From positions 112,660,969 to 112,695,468 of the forward strand of contig CM043951.1 of NCBI GenBank assembly GCA_014529385.2: a DNA stretch of 34,500 nucleotides, given 5' to 3'. Source of the DNA: Adiantum capillus-veneris. Taxonomy: Eukaryota; Streptophyta; Polypodiopsida; Polypodiales; Pteridaceae. Under the pieces are notes generated by a model. That model worked only from the letters and a program-made list of their open reading frames with translations, was not told the DNA's origin and did not search any database. The position numbers and the translations under genes were made by a program. The stretch's first letter is position 1. The number at the start of each line of letters is the position of its first letter. Positions 1 to 12,595 of the stretch are shown here, piece by piece.

Positions 1-3000
1 TCTCTTCATGTTTCAATGGAGCCTATCTTGGACAAATGGTGGAGCATCCTTCTCTCCATGTTTCAATGGACCCTAGCTTGGACAAGTGGTGGACCTTTAC
101 TTCTCTCTATTATTCAATAGAGTTAGCTTGGACAAGTGGTGGACCTTGGAACCAAACCCCCATTTAAAACCTATCATGGTCACTCCAAGTGGTGAGAAAG
201 AATAACCTTTAAGATATAGCCTTATAGGTTGGACAAGTGGTGGACCTTAACACGCGCATATTCTTAATTTAATGACATAGAGTGGAAAAGTGGTGAATCT
301 TGAGACCAAACCACTCAGGCTACTAGCAATAATAGCTTGGACAAGTGGTGGACCTTGACTGTAAACCCCTCATCTACGACATATCGTGGGTTTAATGTTT
401 TTCGATGGAGCCTAGCATCTTGGAGACATGGTGCACCTTGATTCTCCTCATGTTTCAATGGAGCCTACCTTGCACAAATGGTGGAGCGTCCTTCTCTCCA
501 TGTTTCAATGGACCCTAGCTTAGACAAGGGGTGGACCTTTGCTTCTCTCTATGTTTCAATAGAGTTAGCTTGGACAAGTGGTGGACCTTGGAACCAAACC
601 CCCATGTAAAACCTATCATGGTCACTCCAAGTAGTAAGAAAGAATAACCTTTAAGATGTAGCCTTATAGGTTGGACAAGTGGTGGACCTTAACACCCACA
701 TATTCTTAATAAAAGTGGTGAATCTTGAGACCAAACCACTCAGGCTACTAGCAGTAATAGCTTGGACAAGTGGTGGACCTTGAATGTAAACCCCTCATCT
801 ACGAAATATCGTGGGTTTAATGTATTTCGATGGAGCCTAGCATCTTGGAGACATGGTGCAGCTTGCTTCTCGTCAAGTTTCAATGGAGCCTATCTTGGAC
901 AAATGGTGGAGCATCCTTCTCTCCATGTTTCAATGGACCCTAGCTTGGACAAGTGGTGGACCTTTGTTTCTCTCTATGTTTCAATAGAGTTAGCTTGGAC
1001 AAGTGGTGGACCTTGGAACCAAACCCCCATGTAAAACCTATCATGGTCACTCCAAGTGGTAATAAAGAATAACCTTAAAGATGTAGCCTTATAGGTTGGA
1101 CAAGTGGTGGACCTTAACACGCTCATATTCTTAATATAATGACATAGAGTGGAAAAGTGGTGAATCTTGAGACCAAACCACTCAGGCTACTAGCAATATT
1201 AGCTTGGACAAGTGGTGGACCTTGAATGTACACCCCTCATCTACGACATATCGTGGGTTTAATGTTTTTCAATGGAGCTTAGCATCTTGGAGACATGGTG
1301 CACCTTGCTTCTCCTCATGTTTGAATGGAGCCTACCTTGGACAAATGGTGGAGCATCCTTCTCTCCATGTTTCAATGGACCCTAGCTTTGACAAGGGGTG
1401 GACCTTTGCTTCTCTCTATGTTTCAATAGAGTTAGCTTGGACAAGTGGTGGACCTTGGAACCAAACCCCCATGTAAAACCTATCATGGTCACTCCAAGTA
1501 GTAAGAAAGAATAACCTTTAAGATGTAGCCTTATAGGTTGGACAAGTGGTGGACCTTAACACCCACATATTCTTAATAAAAGTGGTGAATCTTGAGACCA
1601 AACCACTCAGGCTACTAGCAATAATAGCTTGGACAAGTGGTGGACCTTGAATGTAAACCCCTCATCTACGAAATATCGTGGGTTTAATGTATTTCGATGG
1701 AGCCTAGCATCTTGGAGACATGGTGCAGCTTGCTTCTCGTCATGTTTCAATGGAGCCTATCTTGGACAAATGGTGGAGCATCCTTCTCTCCATGTTTCAA
1801 TGGACCCTAGCTTGGACAAGTGGTGGACCTTTGTTTCTCTCTATGTTTCAATAGAGTTAGCTTGGACAAGTGGTGGACCTTGGAACCAAACCCCATGTAA
1901 AACCTATCATGGTCACTCCAAGTGGTAATAAAGAATAACCTTTAAGATGTAGCCTTATAGGTTGGACAAGTGGTGGACCTTAACACGCGCATATTCTTAA
2001 TATAATGACATAGAGTGGAAAAGTGGTGAATCTTGAGACCAAACCACTCAGGCTACTAGCAATAATAGCTTGGACAAGTGTGGACCTTGAATGTAAACCC
2101 CTCATCTACGACATATCGTGGGTTTAATGTTTTTCGATGGAGCCTAGCATCTTGGAGACATGGTGCACCTTGATTCTCCTCATGTTTCAATGGAGCCAAC
2201 TTGGACAAATGGTGGAGCATCCTTCTCTCCATGTTTCAATGGACCCTAGCTTAGACAAGGGGTGGACCTTTGCTTCTCTCTATGTTTCAATAGAGTTAGC
2301 TTGGACAAGTGGTGGACCTTGGAACCAAACCCCCATGTAAAACCTATCATGGTCACTCCAAGTAGTAAGAAAGAATAACCTTTAAGATGTAGCCTTATAG
2401 GTTGGACAAGTGGTGGACCTTAACACCCACATATTCTTAATAAAAGTGGTGAATCTTGAGACCAAACCACTCAGGCTACTAGCAATAATAGCTTGGACAA
2501 GTGGTGGACCTTGAATGTAAACCCCTCATCTACGAAATATCGTGGGTTTAATGTATTTCGATGGAGACTAGCATCTTGGAGACATGGTGCAGCTTGCTTC
2601 TCGTCATGTTTCAATGGAGCCTATCTTGGACAAATGGTGGAGCATCCTTCTCTCCATGTTTCAATGGACCCTAGCTTGGACAAGTGGTGGACCTTTGTTT
2701 CTCTCTATGTTTCAATAGAGTTAGCTTGGACAAGTGGTGGACCTTGGAACCAAACCCCCATGTAAAACCTATCATGGTCACTCCAAGTGGTAATAAAGAA
2801 TAACCTTTAAGATGTAGCCTTATAGGTTGGACAAGTGGTGGACCTTAACATGCGCATATTCTTAATATAATGACATAGAGTGGAAAAATGGTGAATCTTG
2901 AGACCAAACCACTCAGGCTACTACCAATAATAGCTTGGACAAGTGTTGGACCTTGAATGTAAACCCCTCATCTACGACATATCATGGGTTTAATGTTTTT

Positions 3001-6000
3001 CGATGGAGCCTAGCATCTTGGAGTCATGGTGCACCTTGATTCTCCTCATGTTTCAATGGAGCCTACCTTGGACAAATGGTGGAGCATCCTTCTCTCCATG
3101 TTTCAATGGACCCTAGCTTAGACAAGGGGTGGACCTTTGCTTCTCTCTATGTTTCAATAGAGTTAGCTTGGACAAGTGGTGGACCTTGGAACCAAACCCC
3201 CATGTAAAACCTATCATGGTCACTCCAAGTAGTAAGAAAGAATAACCTTTAAGATGTAGCCTTATAGGTTGGACAAGTGGTGGACCTTAACACCCACATA
3301 TTCTTAATAAAAGTGGTGAATCTTGAGACCAAACCACTCACGCTACTAGCAATAATAGCTAGGGATAACCATTAAGATATAGTCTTTCAAGGGGTGAGAA
3401 AGAATAACCATTAAGATATAGTCTTATAGGTTGGACAAGTGGTGGACCTTAACACCCAAATATTCTTAATATAATGATAGAGAGTGGAAAAGTGGTGAAT
3501 CTTGAGAGCAAACCACTCATGCTACTAGCGATAATAGGTTGGACAAATTGTTGATCTTGAATGTAAACTCCCCATGTACAAAATAACGTGGGTTTAAGGT
3601 ATTTCGATGGAGTCTAGAATCTTGGAGATATGGTGCAGCTTGCTTCTCTTCATGTTTCAATGGAGTCTATCTTGGACAAATGGTGGAGCATCCTTCTCTC
3701 CATGTTTCAATAGACCCTAGCTTAGACAAGTGGTGGACCTTTGCTTCTCTCTATGTTTGAATAGAGTTAGCTTGGACAAGTGGTGGACCTTGGAACCAAC
3801 CCCCCATGTAAAACCTTTCATGGTCACTCCAAGTGGTCAGAAAGAATAACCATTAAGATATAGTCTTATAGGTTGGACAAGTGGTGGACCTTAATACCCA
3901 AATATTCTTAATATAATAACACAGAGTGAAAAAGTGGTGAATCTTGAGACCAAACCCCTCATGCTACTAGCGTTAATAGGTTGGACAACTGGTGGACCTT
4001 GAATGTAAACCTTCCATGTTTCAATAGAGTTAGCTTCGACAAATGGTGGAGCATCCTTCTCTCCATGTTTCAATGGAGCCTAGCTTGGACAAGTGGTGGA
4101 CCTTTTGCTTCTCTCTATGAGAAGAATAAAGTTAGCTTGGATAAGTGGTGGACCTTGGAACTAAACCCCTATGTAAAACATATCATGGACATTTCAAGTG
4201 GTGAGAAAGAATACCCTTTAAGATATACGCTTATAGGTTGGACAAGTGGTCGACCTTAACACCTAGATCTTCTTTATATAATGACATAGAGTGGAAAAGT
4301 GGTGAATCTTGAGACCAAACCACTCATGCTACTAGGGATAATAGCTTGGAAAAGTGACTGACCTTGACGTTAAACCCCACATGTAAACAATATCGTGGGT
4401 TTAAGGTATTTCAATGGATGCTAGAATCTTGGAGACATGGTGCAACTTGCTTCTTTTCATGTTTCAATGAAGCCTATCTTCCACCAATGGGGGATCATCC
4501 TTCTCTAAATGTCTCAGTGGAGCCTAGCTTGGACAAGTGGTGGACCTTTGCTTCTCTCTATGTTTCCATAGAGTTAGCTTGGACAAGTGGTGGACCTTGA
4601 AACCAAACCCCCATGTAAAACATATCATGGTCATTCCAAGTGGTGAGAAATAATACCCTTTAAGATCTAGCCTTATAGGTTGGACAAGTGGTCGACCTTA
4701 GAACCTAGATCTTCATAATATAACGACATAGAGTGGAAAAGTGGTAAATCTTGAGACCCAACCACTAGTGCTACTAGGGATAATAGCTTGGAAAAGTGAC
4801 TGACCTTGACGTTAAACCCCACATGTAAACAATATCGTGGGTTTAAGGTATTTCAATGGATCCTAGAATCTTGGAGACATGGTGCAGATTGCTTCCCTTC
4901 ATGTTTCAATGGAGCCTATCTTGGACAAATGGTGGAGCATCCTTCTCTCCATGCTTCAATGGAGCCTAGCTTGGACAAGTGGTGGACCTTTGCTTCTCTC
5001 TATGTTTCAATAGAGTTAGCTTGGACAAGTGGTGGGCCTTGGAACCAAACTCCCATGTAAAACCTATCTTGGTAACTCCAAGTGGTGAGAAAGAATAAAG
5101 TTTAAGATATGGCCTTATAGGTTGGACAAGTGGTGGACCTTAGCACCCATATATTCTTAATAGAATGACATAGAGTGGAAAAATGGTGAATCTTGAGACC
5201 AAACCACTCATGCTACTAGAGATAATAGGTTGGACAAGTGGTGGACCTTGAATGTAAACCCCCCATGTACAAAATATCATGGGTTTGAGGTATTTCAATG
5301 GAGCCTAGCATCTTGGAGACATGGTGTAGCTTGCTTCTCTTCATGTTTCAATGGAGTGTATCTTGGACAAATGGTGGAGCATCCTTCTCTCCATGTTTTA
5401 ATGGACCCTAGCTTGGACAAGTGGTGGACCTTTGATTCTCTCTATGTTTCAATAGAGTTAGCTTGGACAAGTGGTGGACCTTGAAACAAAACCCCCATGT
5501 AAAACCTATGCTGGTCACTCCAAGTGGTGAGAAAGAATAACCCTTAAGATATAGCCTTATAGGTTGGACAAGTGGTGGACCTTAACACCCAAATATTCTT
5601 AATATAATGACAGAGTGAAAAAGTGGTGAATCTTGAGACCAAACCACTCATGCTACTAGCGTTAATAGGTTGGACAAGTGGTGGACCTTGAATGTAAACC
5701 CCCCATGTTTCAATAGAGTTAGCTTCGACAAATGGTAGAGGATCCTTCTCTCCATGTTTCAATGGAGCCTAGCTTGGACAAGTGGTGGACCTTTGTTTCT
5801 CTCTATGTTTCAATAGAGTTAGCTTGGAGAGGTGGTGGACCTTGGAGCCAAACCCCCATGTAAAACATATCATGGACATTTCAAGTGGTGAGAAAGAATA
5901 CCCTTTAAGATATACCCTTATAGGTTGGACAAGTGGTCGACCTTAACACCCAGATCTTCTTAACGTAATGACATAGAGTGGAAAAGTGGTGAATCTTCAG

Positions 6001-7146
6001 ACCAAACCACTCATGCTACTAGAGATAATAGGTTGGACAAGTGGTGGACCTTGAATGTAAACTCCCCATGTACAAAATATCATGGGTTTAAGGTATTTCA
6101 ATGGATCTTAGCATCTTGGAGACATGGTGCAACTTGCTTCTCTTCATGTTTCAATGGAGCCTATCTTGGACAAATGGTGGAGCATCCTTCTCTCCATGTT
6201 TCAATGGACCCTAGCTTAGACAAGTGGTGGACCTTTGCTTCTCTCTATGTTTCAATAGAGTTAGCTTGGACAAGTGGTGGAACTTGGAACCAAACCCCCA
6301 TGTAAAACCTATCATGGTCATTCCAAGTGGTGAGAAAGAATACCCTTTAAGATATAGCCTTATAGGTTGGACAAGTGGTGGACCTTAACACCCAGATCTT
6401 CTTAATATAATGACATAGAGTAGAAAAGTGGTGAATCTTGACATCAAACCACTCATGCTACTAGTGATAATAGGTTGGACAAGTGGTGGACCTTGAATGT
6501 AAACCCCCCATGTACGAAATATCATGGGTTTAAGATATTTCAATGGAGCCTAGCATTTTGGAGACATGGTGCAGCTTGCTTCTCTTCATGTTTCAATCAA
6601 ACCTGGCTTGGACAAATGGTGGAGCATCCTTCTCTCCATGTTTCAATGGAGCCTAGCTTGGACAAGTGGTGGACCTTTGATTCTCTCTATGTTTCAATAG
6701 AGTTAGCTTGGACAAGTGGTGGACCTTGGAACCGTACCCCTATGTAAAACCCATCATGTGCATTCCAAGTGGTGGTAAATAATACCATTTAAGATATAGC
6801 CTTATAGGTTGGACAAGTGGTGGACCTTAACACCCAGATCTTCTTAATATAATGACATAGAGTGGAAAAGTGGTGAATCTTGAGACCAAACCACTCATGC
6901 TACTAGGGATAATAGGTTGGACAAGTGGTGGACCTTGAATTTAAACCCCACATATACAAAATATCATGGGTTTAAGGTATTTCAATGGAGCCTAGCATCT
7001 CAAAGACATGGTGCATCTTGTTTCTCTTCATGTTTCAATGGAGCCTATTTTGGACAAATGGTGGAGCATCCTTCTCTCCATGTTTCAATGGACCCTAGAT
7101 TGGACAAGTGGTGGACCTTTGCTTCTCTCTATGTTTCAATATAGTT
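1..7146 (+). repeat. Minisatellite array, plus orientation, about 50-bp monomer in 442-bp units
   Basis: The monomer is about 50 bp: TTGGACAAGTGGTGGACCTT followed by a segment like TCTCTCCATGTTTCAATGGA. Monomers with diagnostic differences are grouped in a higher-order unit of about 442 bp; for example the same junction 'GTGGACCTTGAATGTAAAC' recurs near 780, 1222, 6493 and 6935 (the last with TT for TG). Each unit also holds less repeated linkers ('CTATCATGGTCACTCCAAGT', 'CTTATAGGTTGGACAAGTGG'). Short ORFs of 60-99 codons rich in LDKWWT recur on it. They have no common start context, 442 is not a multiple of three, and stops separate the units, so I regard the array as non-coding. Divergence between units increases to the right of about 3360. 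Confidence 0.93.
336..3358 (+). repeat. Recently amplified dimeric higher-order repeat (442 + 425 bp)
   Basis: Within the array, units alternate between two types. Equivalent points fall near 336, 762, 1204, 1629, 2070, 2493 and 2935, giving alternating steps of about 442 and 425 bp. One type reads CTACGAAATATCGTGGG and the other CTACGACATATCGTGGG. The length difference comes from a 17-bp segment (ATAATGACATAGAGTGG) that is absent from every second unit, for example at about 708 and 1575. Copies two units apart are almost identical, which points to recent amplification of a dimer of about 865 bp. Confidence 0.85.
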
Positions 7147-7310
7147 AGCCTATATTAGACAATTAGTAGACCTCCAATCTCTCCATGTTGTCTAGAGCTA
7201 AGCTTGGACAAGTGGTGGACCTTACTTCTCCCTTCCCTTAGTTTACTAGCTTAAATGATCACTATGTATACTTGCTTAGATCTAGCTTGAACAAGTGGTG
7301 GAACTTGTAT
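7147..7310 (+). repeat. Edge segment of the minisatellite block, with inverted copies near 15.9-16.06 and 21.78-21.94 kb
   Basis: This stretch contains TTAGACAATTAGTAGA, CATGTTGTCTAGAGCT and ACTTGCTTAGATCTAG. Reverse-complement equivalents lie at about 15925-16060 (for example TAGATCTAAGCAAGTATATA and TCTAGACAACATAGAAAGAT) and at about 21785-21935. It is a low-copy sequence that marks the end of the array next to unique DNA, so the blocks share a defined boundary. Confidence 0.75.
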
Positions 7311-7376
7311 TCACACAAACTTAATCCATTACAAAAAAGTATATGTTAAAATAACATTTGGTTTTTTTTGTTTCAG

Positions 7377-8568
7377 GAAAGATGGCTCCAAAAAAACAGG
7401 TTGCAAGGGTTGCTGTCTCAGTTGACTATACTTGCAATGATCTTAGGAAATGGTATTTGGACATACATGGTATAGAGGGTGCACAATTTCATAAGGTGCA
7501 TCTATTTATTGCCAAAAAGGATAATGACAGCTTGTTTGAAGATGTTGGACAAGTTGTGGAAGCATCTGTCTCTGTAGTTGATAGTCATCCAGAGGTGGAA
7601 TGCATTGACATTCTAGTTCCAATGAATCTAGAATTTCAACTATCTCCAGGAGCATATGCATTGGAGCGCATGTCTAGAAACAAAGAAGAGACAATGTTTT
7701 CTCGAGGATGGAAGTTTGCAGAATCAAATCCAAATATCACAGCAGATCAACTTCAAAGCTCCATCATTGCCACACTACAACGAAAAAAGGTGAAAGCTTC
7801 ACGACCACCATCCACAAAGAAGCAAGCAAAAGTGCAGAAAGTAGAAGCTAAGCGAACTAGCTCCATTTTGGATGTAGACAAGGCATCTTTGGCATCCTCA
7901 TCAACAGAGGGTTCAATGTCAAAGATGAGAATTGTGGATCCAGATGTTTTAGAAGCTGAGGCCATGAAAGGACAAGAAAAAGATACAGGTGGAATGAATA
8001 AGTACATAAATTATTTTCCTTTCCAATATAGGGAATTTGATATCCCTATTCAAAATTGTTGGCTTGCTCCTGATCACTATAATGCACGTATTATGGATAA
8101 AAAACACGCTGAAAGTGTGTTATTTGGATTTTCACGGAGTACGACCAAGCCTGCAGCATGTGCATATTTGATGCCTGTTCGAAATGCAAAATCAAAGAAG
8201 GGGACTCCTTTGGCAGTAGAGAGGTAGAGGAGCAAAAAATTAAAGATTATCATTATTGGATTCTTGATGGGCAGCATTCAATCTATGCTGCAAAAGTTTT
8301 GCTTCACAATGAACAAAACAACAAAGAGATCTTTGAAAGACTGATTAGCGTGTATAAATTTAGAAAGGCTCGCATTGTTGTGAATGATCCTCCATTTGTT
8401 GCAACTGCTATATCTGCCATTGCAAATGAGGAGGCTCAGGCATTGTATGTCAAGCAACCTTACAGCCAAATATTGAGACATTTACGGAGTCAATGGATCT
8501 TCGCAGGACGACCACCAAAGGCAGCAAGTGGAATTGCAGAGGGACATGCATCTCGTGCCGGATGGGAT
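7377..8568 (+). CDS. First visible exon: N-terminal region and ParB/sulfiredoxin-like domain
   Basis: The exon follows a polypyrimidine tract and TTTCAG. ATG 7382 (MAPKKQVARV) opens a frame to 8227. The first 140 or so residues are not recognised. A basic, Lys/Ser-rich linker follows (SRPPSTKKQAKVQKVEAKR), then a segment beginning with YREFDIPIQNCW and containing PDHYNAR. This resembles the ParB N-terminal fold, where a specificity strand is followed by an N-x-R motif. The matching second half, YHYWILDGQHSIYAAK, lies in the next frame (DGQHS at 8266-8280), so a 1- or 2-base shift lies between about 8150 and 8227. ParB-like and DGQHR-type domains have a D/E-G-x-H-R core; here the Arg is Ser. 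In bacteria and phages such domains often sit in front of DNA methylases. I see no convincing intron to explain the shift. Confidence 0.55.
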
Positions 8569-8652
8569 GTAAGTTATTTTCTTTGTCTTTTTGATAGTGT
8601 TTAATTAACAAATCTTGCTCAATAGTTTAATTATTTCTCTATTTCTTTTCAG
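8569..8652 (+). other. Short intron (84 bp)
   Basis: Donor GATGGGAT|GTAAGT and acceptor TTTCTTTTCAG|GGTTTT, phase 0. The intron is AT-rich and removing it keeps the frame (...RAGWD then GFLRLARM...). Confidence 0.8.
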
Positions 8653-10001
8653 GGTTTTCTTCGATTGGCAAGAATGAGTGCAGCAGCAAGTTGGATTGCT
8701 AAACAGGCACACATGGTCACCTACTCTGATTTAGTTTATGATTGCTGGATAGAAATCATTGAAAATCTAGAAGAGGAGAATAAGAAACCCCCAACAACTG
8801 TATTTAGATATCTTTGTGGCCTTGAGGAATCAGAGGTAAAGACTATCAAGAAGAGATTAGAGATGAGAAGATTTTACTGTCAAAGAGTGCAAAGGATGGT
8901 GATGCAACTGACATGTATGATCGAATCAAGCAGTTGAAGCAAGACAAATTGATTCAAGATGCACTTCTTGAAGGCTTCAACAATGTTGATTGAGTCTTCA
9001 CCATGTAAAGACTGGGATGGAGGTGGTCAAAATGTATAAATCAATGATGTTGGTTTATTTAAAACAATTTTAATGCTAATGCCGAGGAAGAATGGATCAG
9101 ATTAGTTGGAGCAATAAAATACATGCAATGGGCAATTCACCTTCAAAAGGAGAAAACTGAGCCTAGAGATTTGCCATGGTCAATCTATGTGGTGAGCCTA
9201 CAAATGGAAGGCAATCTCTACTTGATGCGCCACTTCAATAATAAAGTGCCTATTGGCTTATGTGTTTTAGATATGACAAAAAACGTTGGAGGCAATTTGA
9301 AGTGGAGTGAGGAGACATTTAACAATGCTTTGGATGGGATCTTGGCTATTGCTGGAGGGTCAACAGATCCTGGATTTGTCTTTCTTGCATTTGTGGATTT
9401 CACTAACTTCACAAAATTGCAATGTGCCTTTCACGCCATGGGAGATAATTGAGCTACCATTGTTGTGGTGCATTGCATCACTTTCCATCAGCTCCTTGCA
9501 AAGGAGCAATTCAATTCCTAACAGTTATTGCCTTCTTGGGACAAGGAAATGCATTTGAAGACCTGAGAAGAAGATCAGAGGAACATCCATGCCAATTGAT
9601 TGTTCTCTTCTTCAAGTAGCAGATAACGATATGTCAGATTTGCAATATTTGGAGGCCAAAAAAGAGCTTTGGTCAAGCACTACATTCGTACATATTGTTT
9701 TGAAGACCGCAAGCTTGTTGATGTTTTTGGTGATGGCTCCTTGGTTGCACAAGAAGGAATACAACAGAAAAAAGAATTCAATCTGCTTAATTGATAGTGT
9801 GAGGAGGCAAAAAGCATGGAGACCATGCTGCTAGACTTTGTTAAGTCTCATGAAGATATAGAAAAATGGCTGGACTTCAACAATCCACTTCGCAATCAGG
9901 CGACATTGTGCCTGTTACAGAGGAGTGCTCTCCACAAAGAGAAGAAGAACAACAACAACACCATCCTGTGTCAATGGAGGACTTTTTGGAAATGGAGACA
10001 C
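8653..10001 (+). pseudogene. Second exon block: degenerate beta-class DNA amino-methyltransferase-like region
   Basis: The frame is open at 8653-8860 and continues in another frame to 8992 (DRIKQLKQDKLIQDALLEGF). A further open stretch at 9063-9452 reads EEEWIRLVGAIKYMQWAIHL, then VLDMTKNVGG, LKWSEETFNNALDGILAI and GFVFLAFVDF. This resembles the strand / catalytic loop / helix / strand pattern around motif IV of N6A/N4C methyltransferases, with the DPPW/DPPY position replaced by DMTK. After another shift, 9455-9619 gives GAIQFLTVIAFLGQ. At 9629-9792, QKRALVKHYIRTYCFEDRKL precedes VDVFGDGS, similar to motif I (DxFxGxGS/T). In beta-class enzymes motif IV precedes motif I, as here. The block ends in an acidic/Gln-rich linker (TEECSPQREEEQQQHHP). 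The family assignment is inference. The loss of DPPW and the frameshifts argue against catalysis by this copy. Confidence 0.45.
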
Positions 10002-12595
10002 GTATGTTTTGAGTTTCTTGTGCATGTTAGTGTTTCTTGTTACTGATTTGATACTCTTAATGTTAGATTTTGCTTTATATAGTATTGATTGAGCTTGTAT
10101 TTTTTATCTCAAGCATTCAAGGTTTGAATGTAAATAGTAAATTACTTGAGTTTTTGAATGGTGGATCTGTAGACTAAAACTAAAACATTTAATACTCACA
10201 AAGACTTAATTACTTAAGAGCTTGAACTCAATAAGTTTTGGACCTTTTATCAATACCCCCTTGATATGATACATTAGATCGTAGCATGGTTAAATGGTGA
10301 TGCTTCATAAATTGAACCTAGCTTAGACAGGTGCTGGAGCCTAAATTTAAACTAACCTTGCTAGAAGGGAGCTTATGTTTGGACTTTGAGAAATAGCATA
10401 AGTAATCAATTAGAGCATAGATTAGACATGTGGTGGTGCCGGCCTTAGAGACCAAAATCTTAATGAGCTTGGAAAGGTATTTAAGTACTGCAATTTACTT
10501 AGTTTTAGTACTCATTAAATGCATAGCTTGACAAAAGGTGGACCTTACATGGATCCTAATTTCAAGAGGTGTGGTAGACCTTCAAAACAAGCTCATATAG
10601 CTTGGACATGTGGTAGACCTTGCATGAAGACTAGTTTAGACAAGTGTGGTACACCTTGTAACCAACACCCATTTGTTATATTAGCTTGGACAAGTGGTGG
10701 ACCTTGCTTTTATGTTTCAATGGAGCATATTTTGGACAGGTGGTAGACCTTGTTTCTCTCCATGCTTCAATGGAGAGAAACTTTAGCTTGGACAAGTGGT
10801 GGACCTTGTTTTTATGTTTTAAAGGAGCATATTTCGGACAAGTGGTAGACATAGTTTCTCTCCATGGTTCAATGGAACCCACCTCAGACAAGTGAAGTAC
10901 CTTGAAACCAAACCCCCATAATACAACCTACTAAATAGGTTGGAAAATTGGTAGGATATGAAACCATCCATGATAGAGCATAGTATAGGTGAAAACGTAG
11001 TGGTCCTTATATCAATTACCCATGCATAGCTTGGACAAGTGGTGGACCTTGATTCTCTCTATGTTTCAATGGATCCTATCTTGGACTAGAGATATATCTT
11101 ACTTAGTTCCATGCTTCAATGGATTGTAGCTTGGATAAGGAGTGGAACTTCAAACAAAACTCCACAGCATAGCATATATTAACAATTCATGGGTTTTATA
11201 GAGATTGTCCTGCCTATTTTGGAGAGTTGGTACACCTTTATTCTCCATTCTTCAATGGATCTGAGGTTGGACAAGCGGAGCTGGAGAAGTGGTCAACCTT
11301 AAAATGAAACCTCCCATGCTACAACCCATCATAGATCGTATATGTAGTGGACCTTGAAACTCTTTTATGTCCCTAGCTTAGAGAAGCATTGCACTCTTGA
11401 TTATCTCCATACATGAAGGCAAGGTTGGACAAGTGGTGGACCTTCAAACCAGAATCTCTATGCAATAATAGGCAAGTGGTGGAGCTTGTTTTCTCCTTGT
11501 TCCAATGGAGCCTAGCTTAGACAAACAATGGAGCTTGCTTCTCTCCATGTTTCAATGGATCCTAGCTTAGAAAAGTGGTGGAGCTTTGCTTCTCTCCATG
11601 TTCCAATGGACCATAGCTTAGACAAGTGGTAGACCTTGAAAAACACCCCTCGTATACAACATATTATGGGGTTTTCATGTTTCAATGGCTCCTAGCTTGG
11701 ACAAATGGTAGAGCTTGCTTCTCTTTATGTTTCAATGGATCCAATCTTAGCCAAGGGTGGACCTTGAAACAAGAATCCCCCCCCCCCCATGTACAACGTA
11801 TTATGGGTTTTGAAAGCACTGGGAGAAAATAATAGCTTTGATAAGTGGTGGACCTTGCTTCTCTCCATGCTTCAATGGAGCCGAGGTTGGACACATGTTG
11901 GAGAGAAGATGGTTGCCCATGAAATAAGACCATGCATGCTATAATCAATCATATGTTGTACACATGGTGGACCTTGCAATTGTTTTATATGCCTAACTTG
12001 GACAAGTGGAGGACCCTTGATTACCTCCAGATATCAACAACAAGCCAAGTTTGGACAAGTGTAGTACCACCAAACCAGAATCTATATGCTACAATAGAGT
12101 ATAGGTAGGACACGCGATGAACCTTGATATCAAACCATCCATGCTACTAGAGATGATAGGTTTCACATGTGGTGGAACCTTGTATCAATGTTCTATGTGT
12201 AGTTTTTGACTAGTGATAGACCTTGAAACTAATCCCTCTAGGCTACAAGAAAAAAGAGATGGATGAGGAGGCTAGACTACTTTTGTTGCATCAATGCATC
12301 CCATGTTACCACATATACTATAGGGTTCTTGGATAAGTGTTGGATCTTGTGTCAATGCTCCATGTCTAGCTTGGACAAGTGGTGGACCTTGGTTCTCTCT
12401 ATGCTTCAAATGGGCAATAGATTGGAGACACAGTGGCCTTTTTTTTCCAATGATTTTATTTTTTGGAAACCTTGGAGGCACCATGTAAGAGGCACTCTAA
12501 GTCTTCCATACAATGGACCTATTGGACTATAAAATAATGATATCTTTCTTTGATATTGTCATTATTTTATGCATAATATTTTCTTCTTTTTGCAG
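10002..12595 (+). repeat. Predicted 2.6-kb intron filled with diverged plus-oriented minisatellite
   Basis: The predicted intron starts GTATGT and ends TTCTTTTTGCAG. From about 10200 to 12480 it holds strongly diverged copies of the GGACAAGTGGTGGACCTT monomer on the plus strand, for example at 10686, 10790, 11034, 11430 and 12371. Their divergence is greater than in the 1-7146 array. A run of 12 Cs lies at 11777-11788 in a position where normal monomers have a short C run. I see no coding exon within it; short ORFs here follow the repeat. Confidence 0.7.

Noticed and set aside
762-7144. Repeated ORFs of 60-99 codons (LDKWWTF, SLASWRHG) as a protein family
   Set aside because: They follow the minisatellite in both orientations and depend on its base pattern. 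The 442-bp unit is not a multiple of three, stops separate units, and there is no consistent start or splice context.
1-7146. CRISPR-like array
   Set aside because: The intervals are themselves repeats rather than unique spacers, and the context is a eukaryotic nuclear genome with introns.
8395-8403. DPPF in the ParB-like exon as a methylase catalytic motif
   Set aside because: It lies downstream of DGQHS in what should be the helical part of the ParB-like region, and the methylase-like core is in the next exon.
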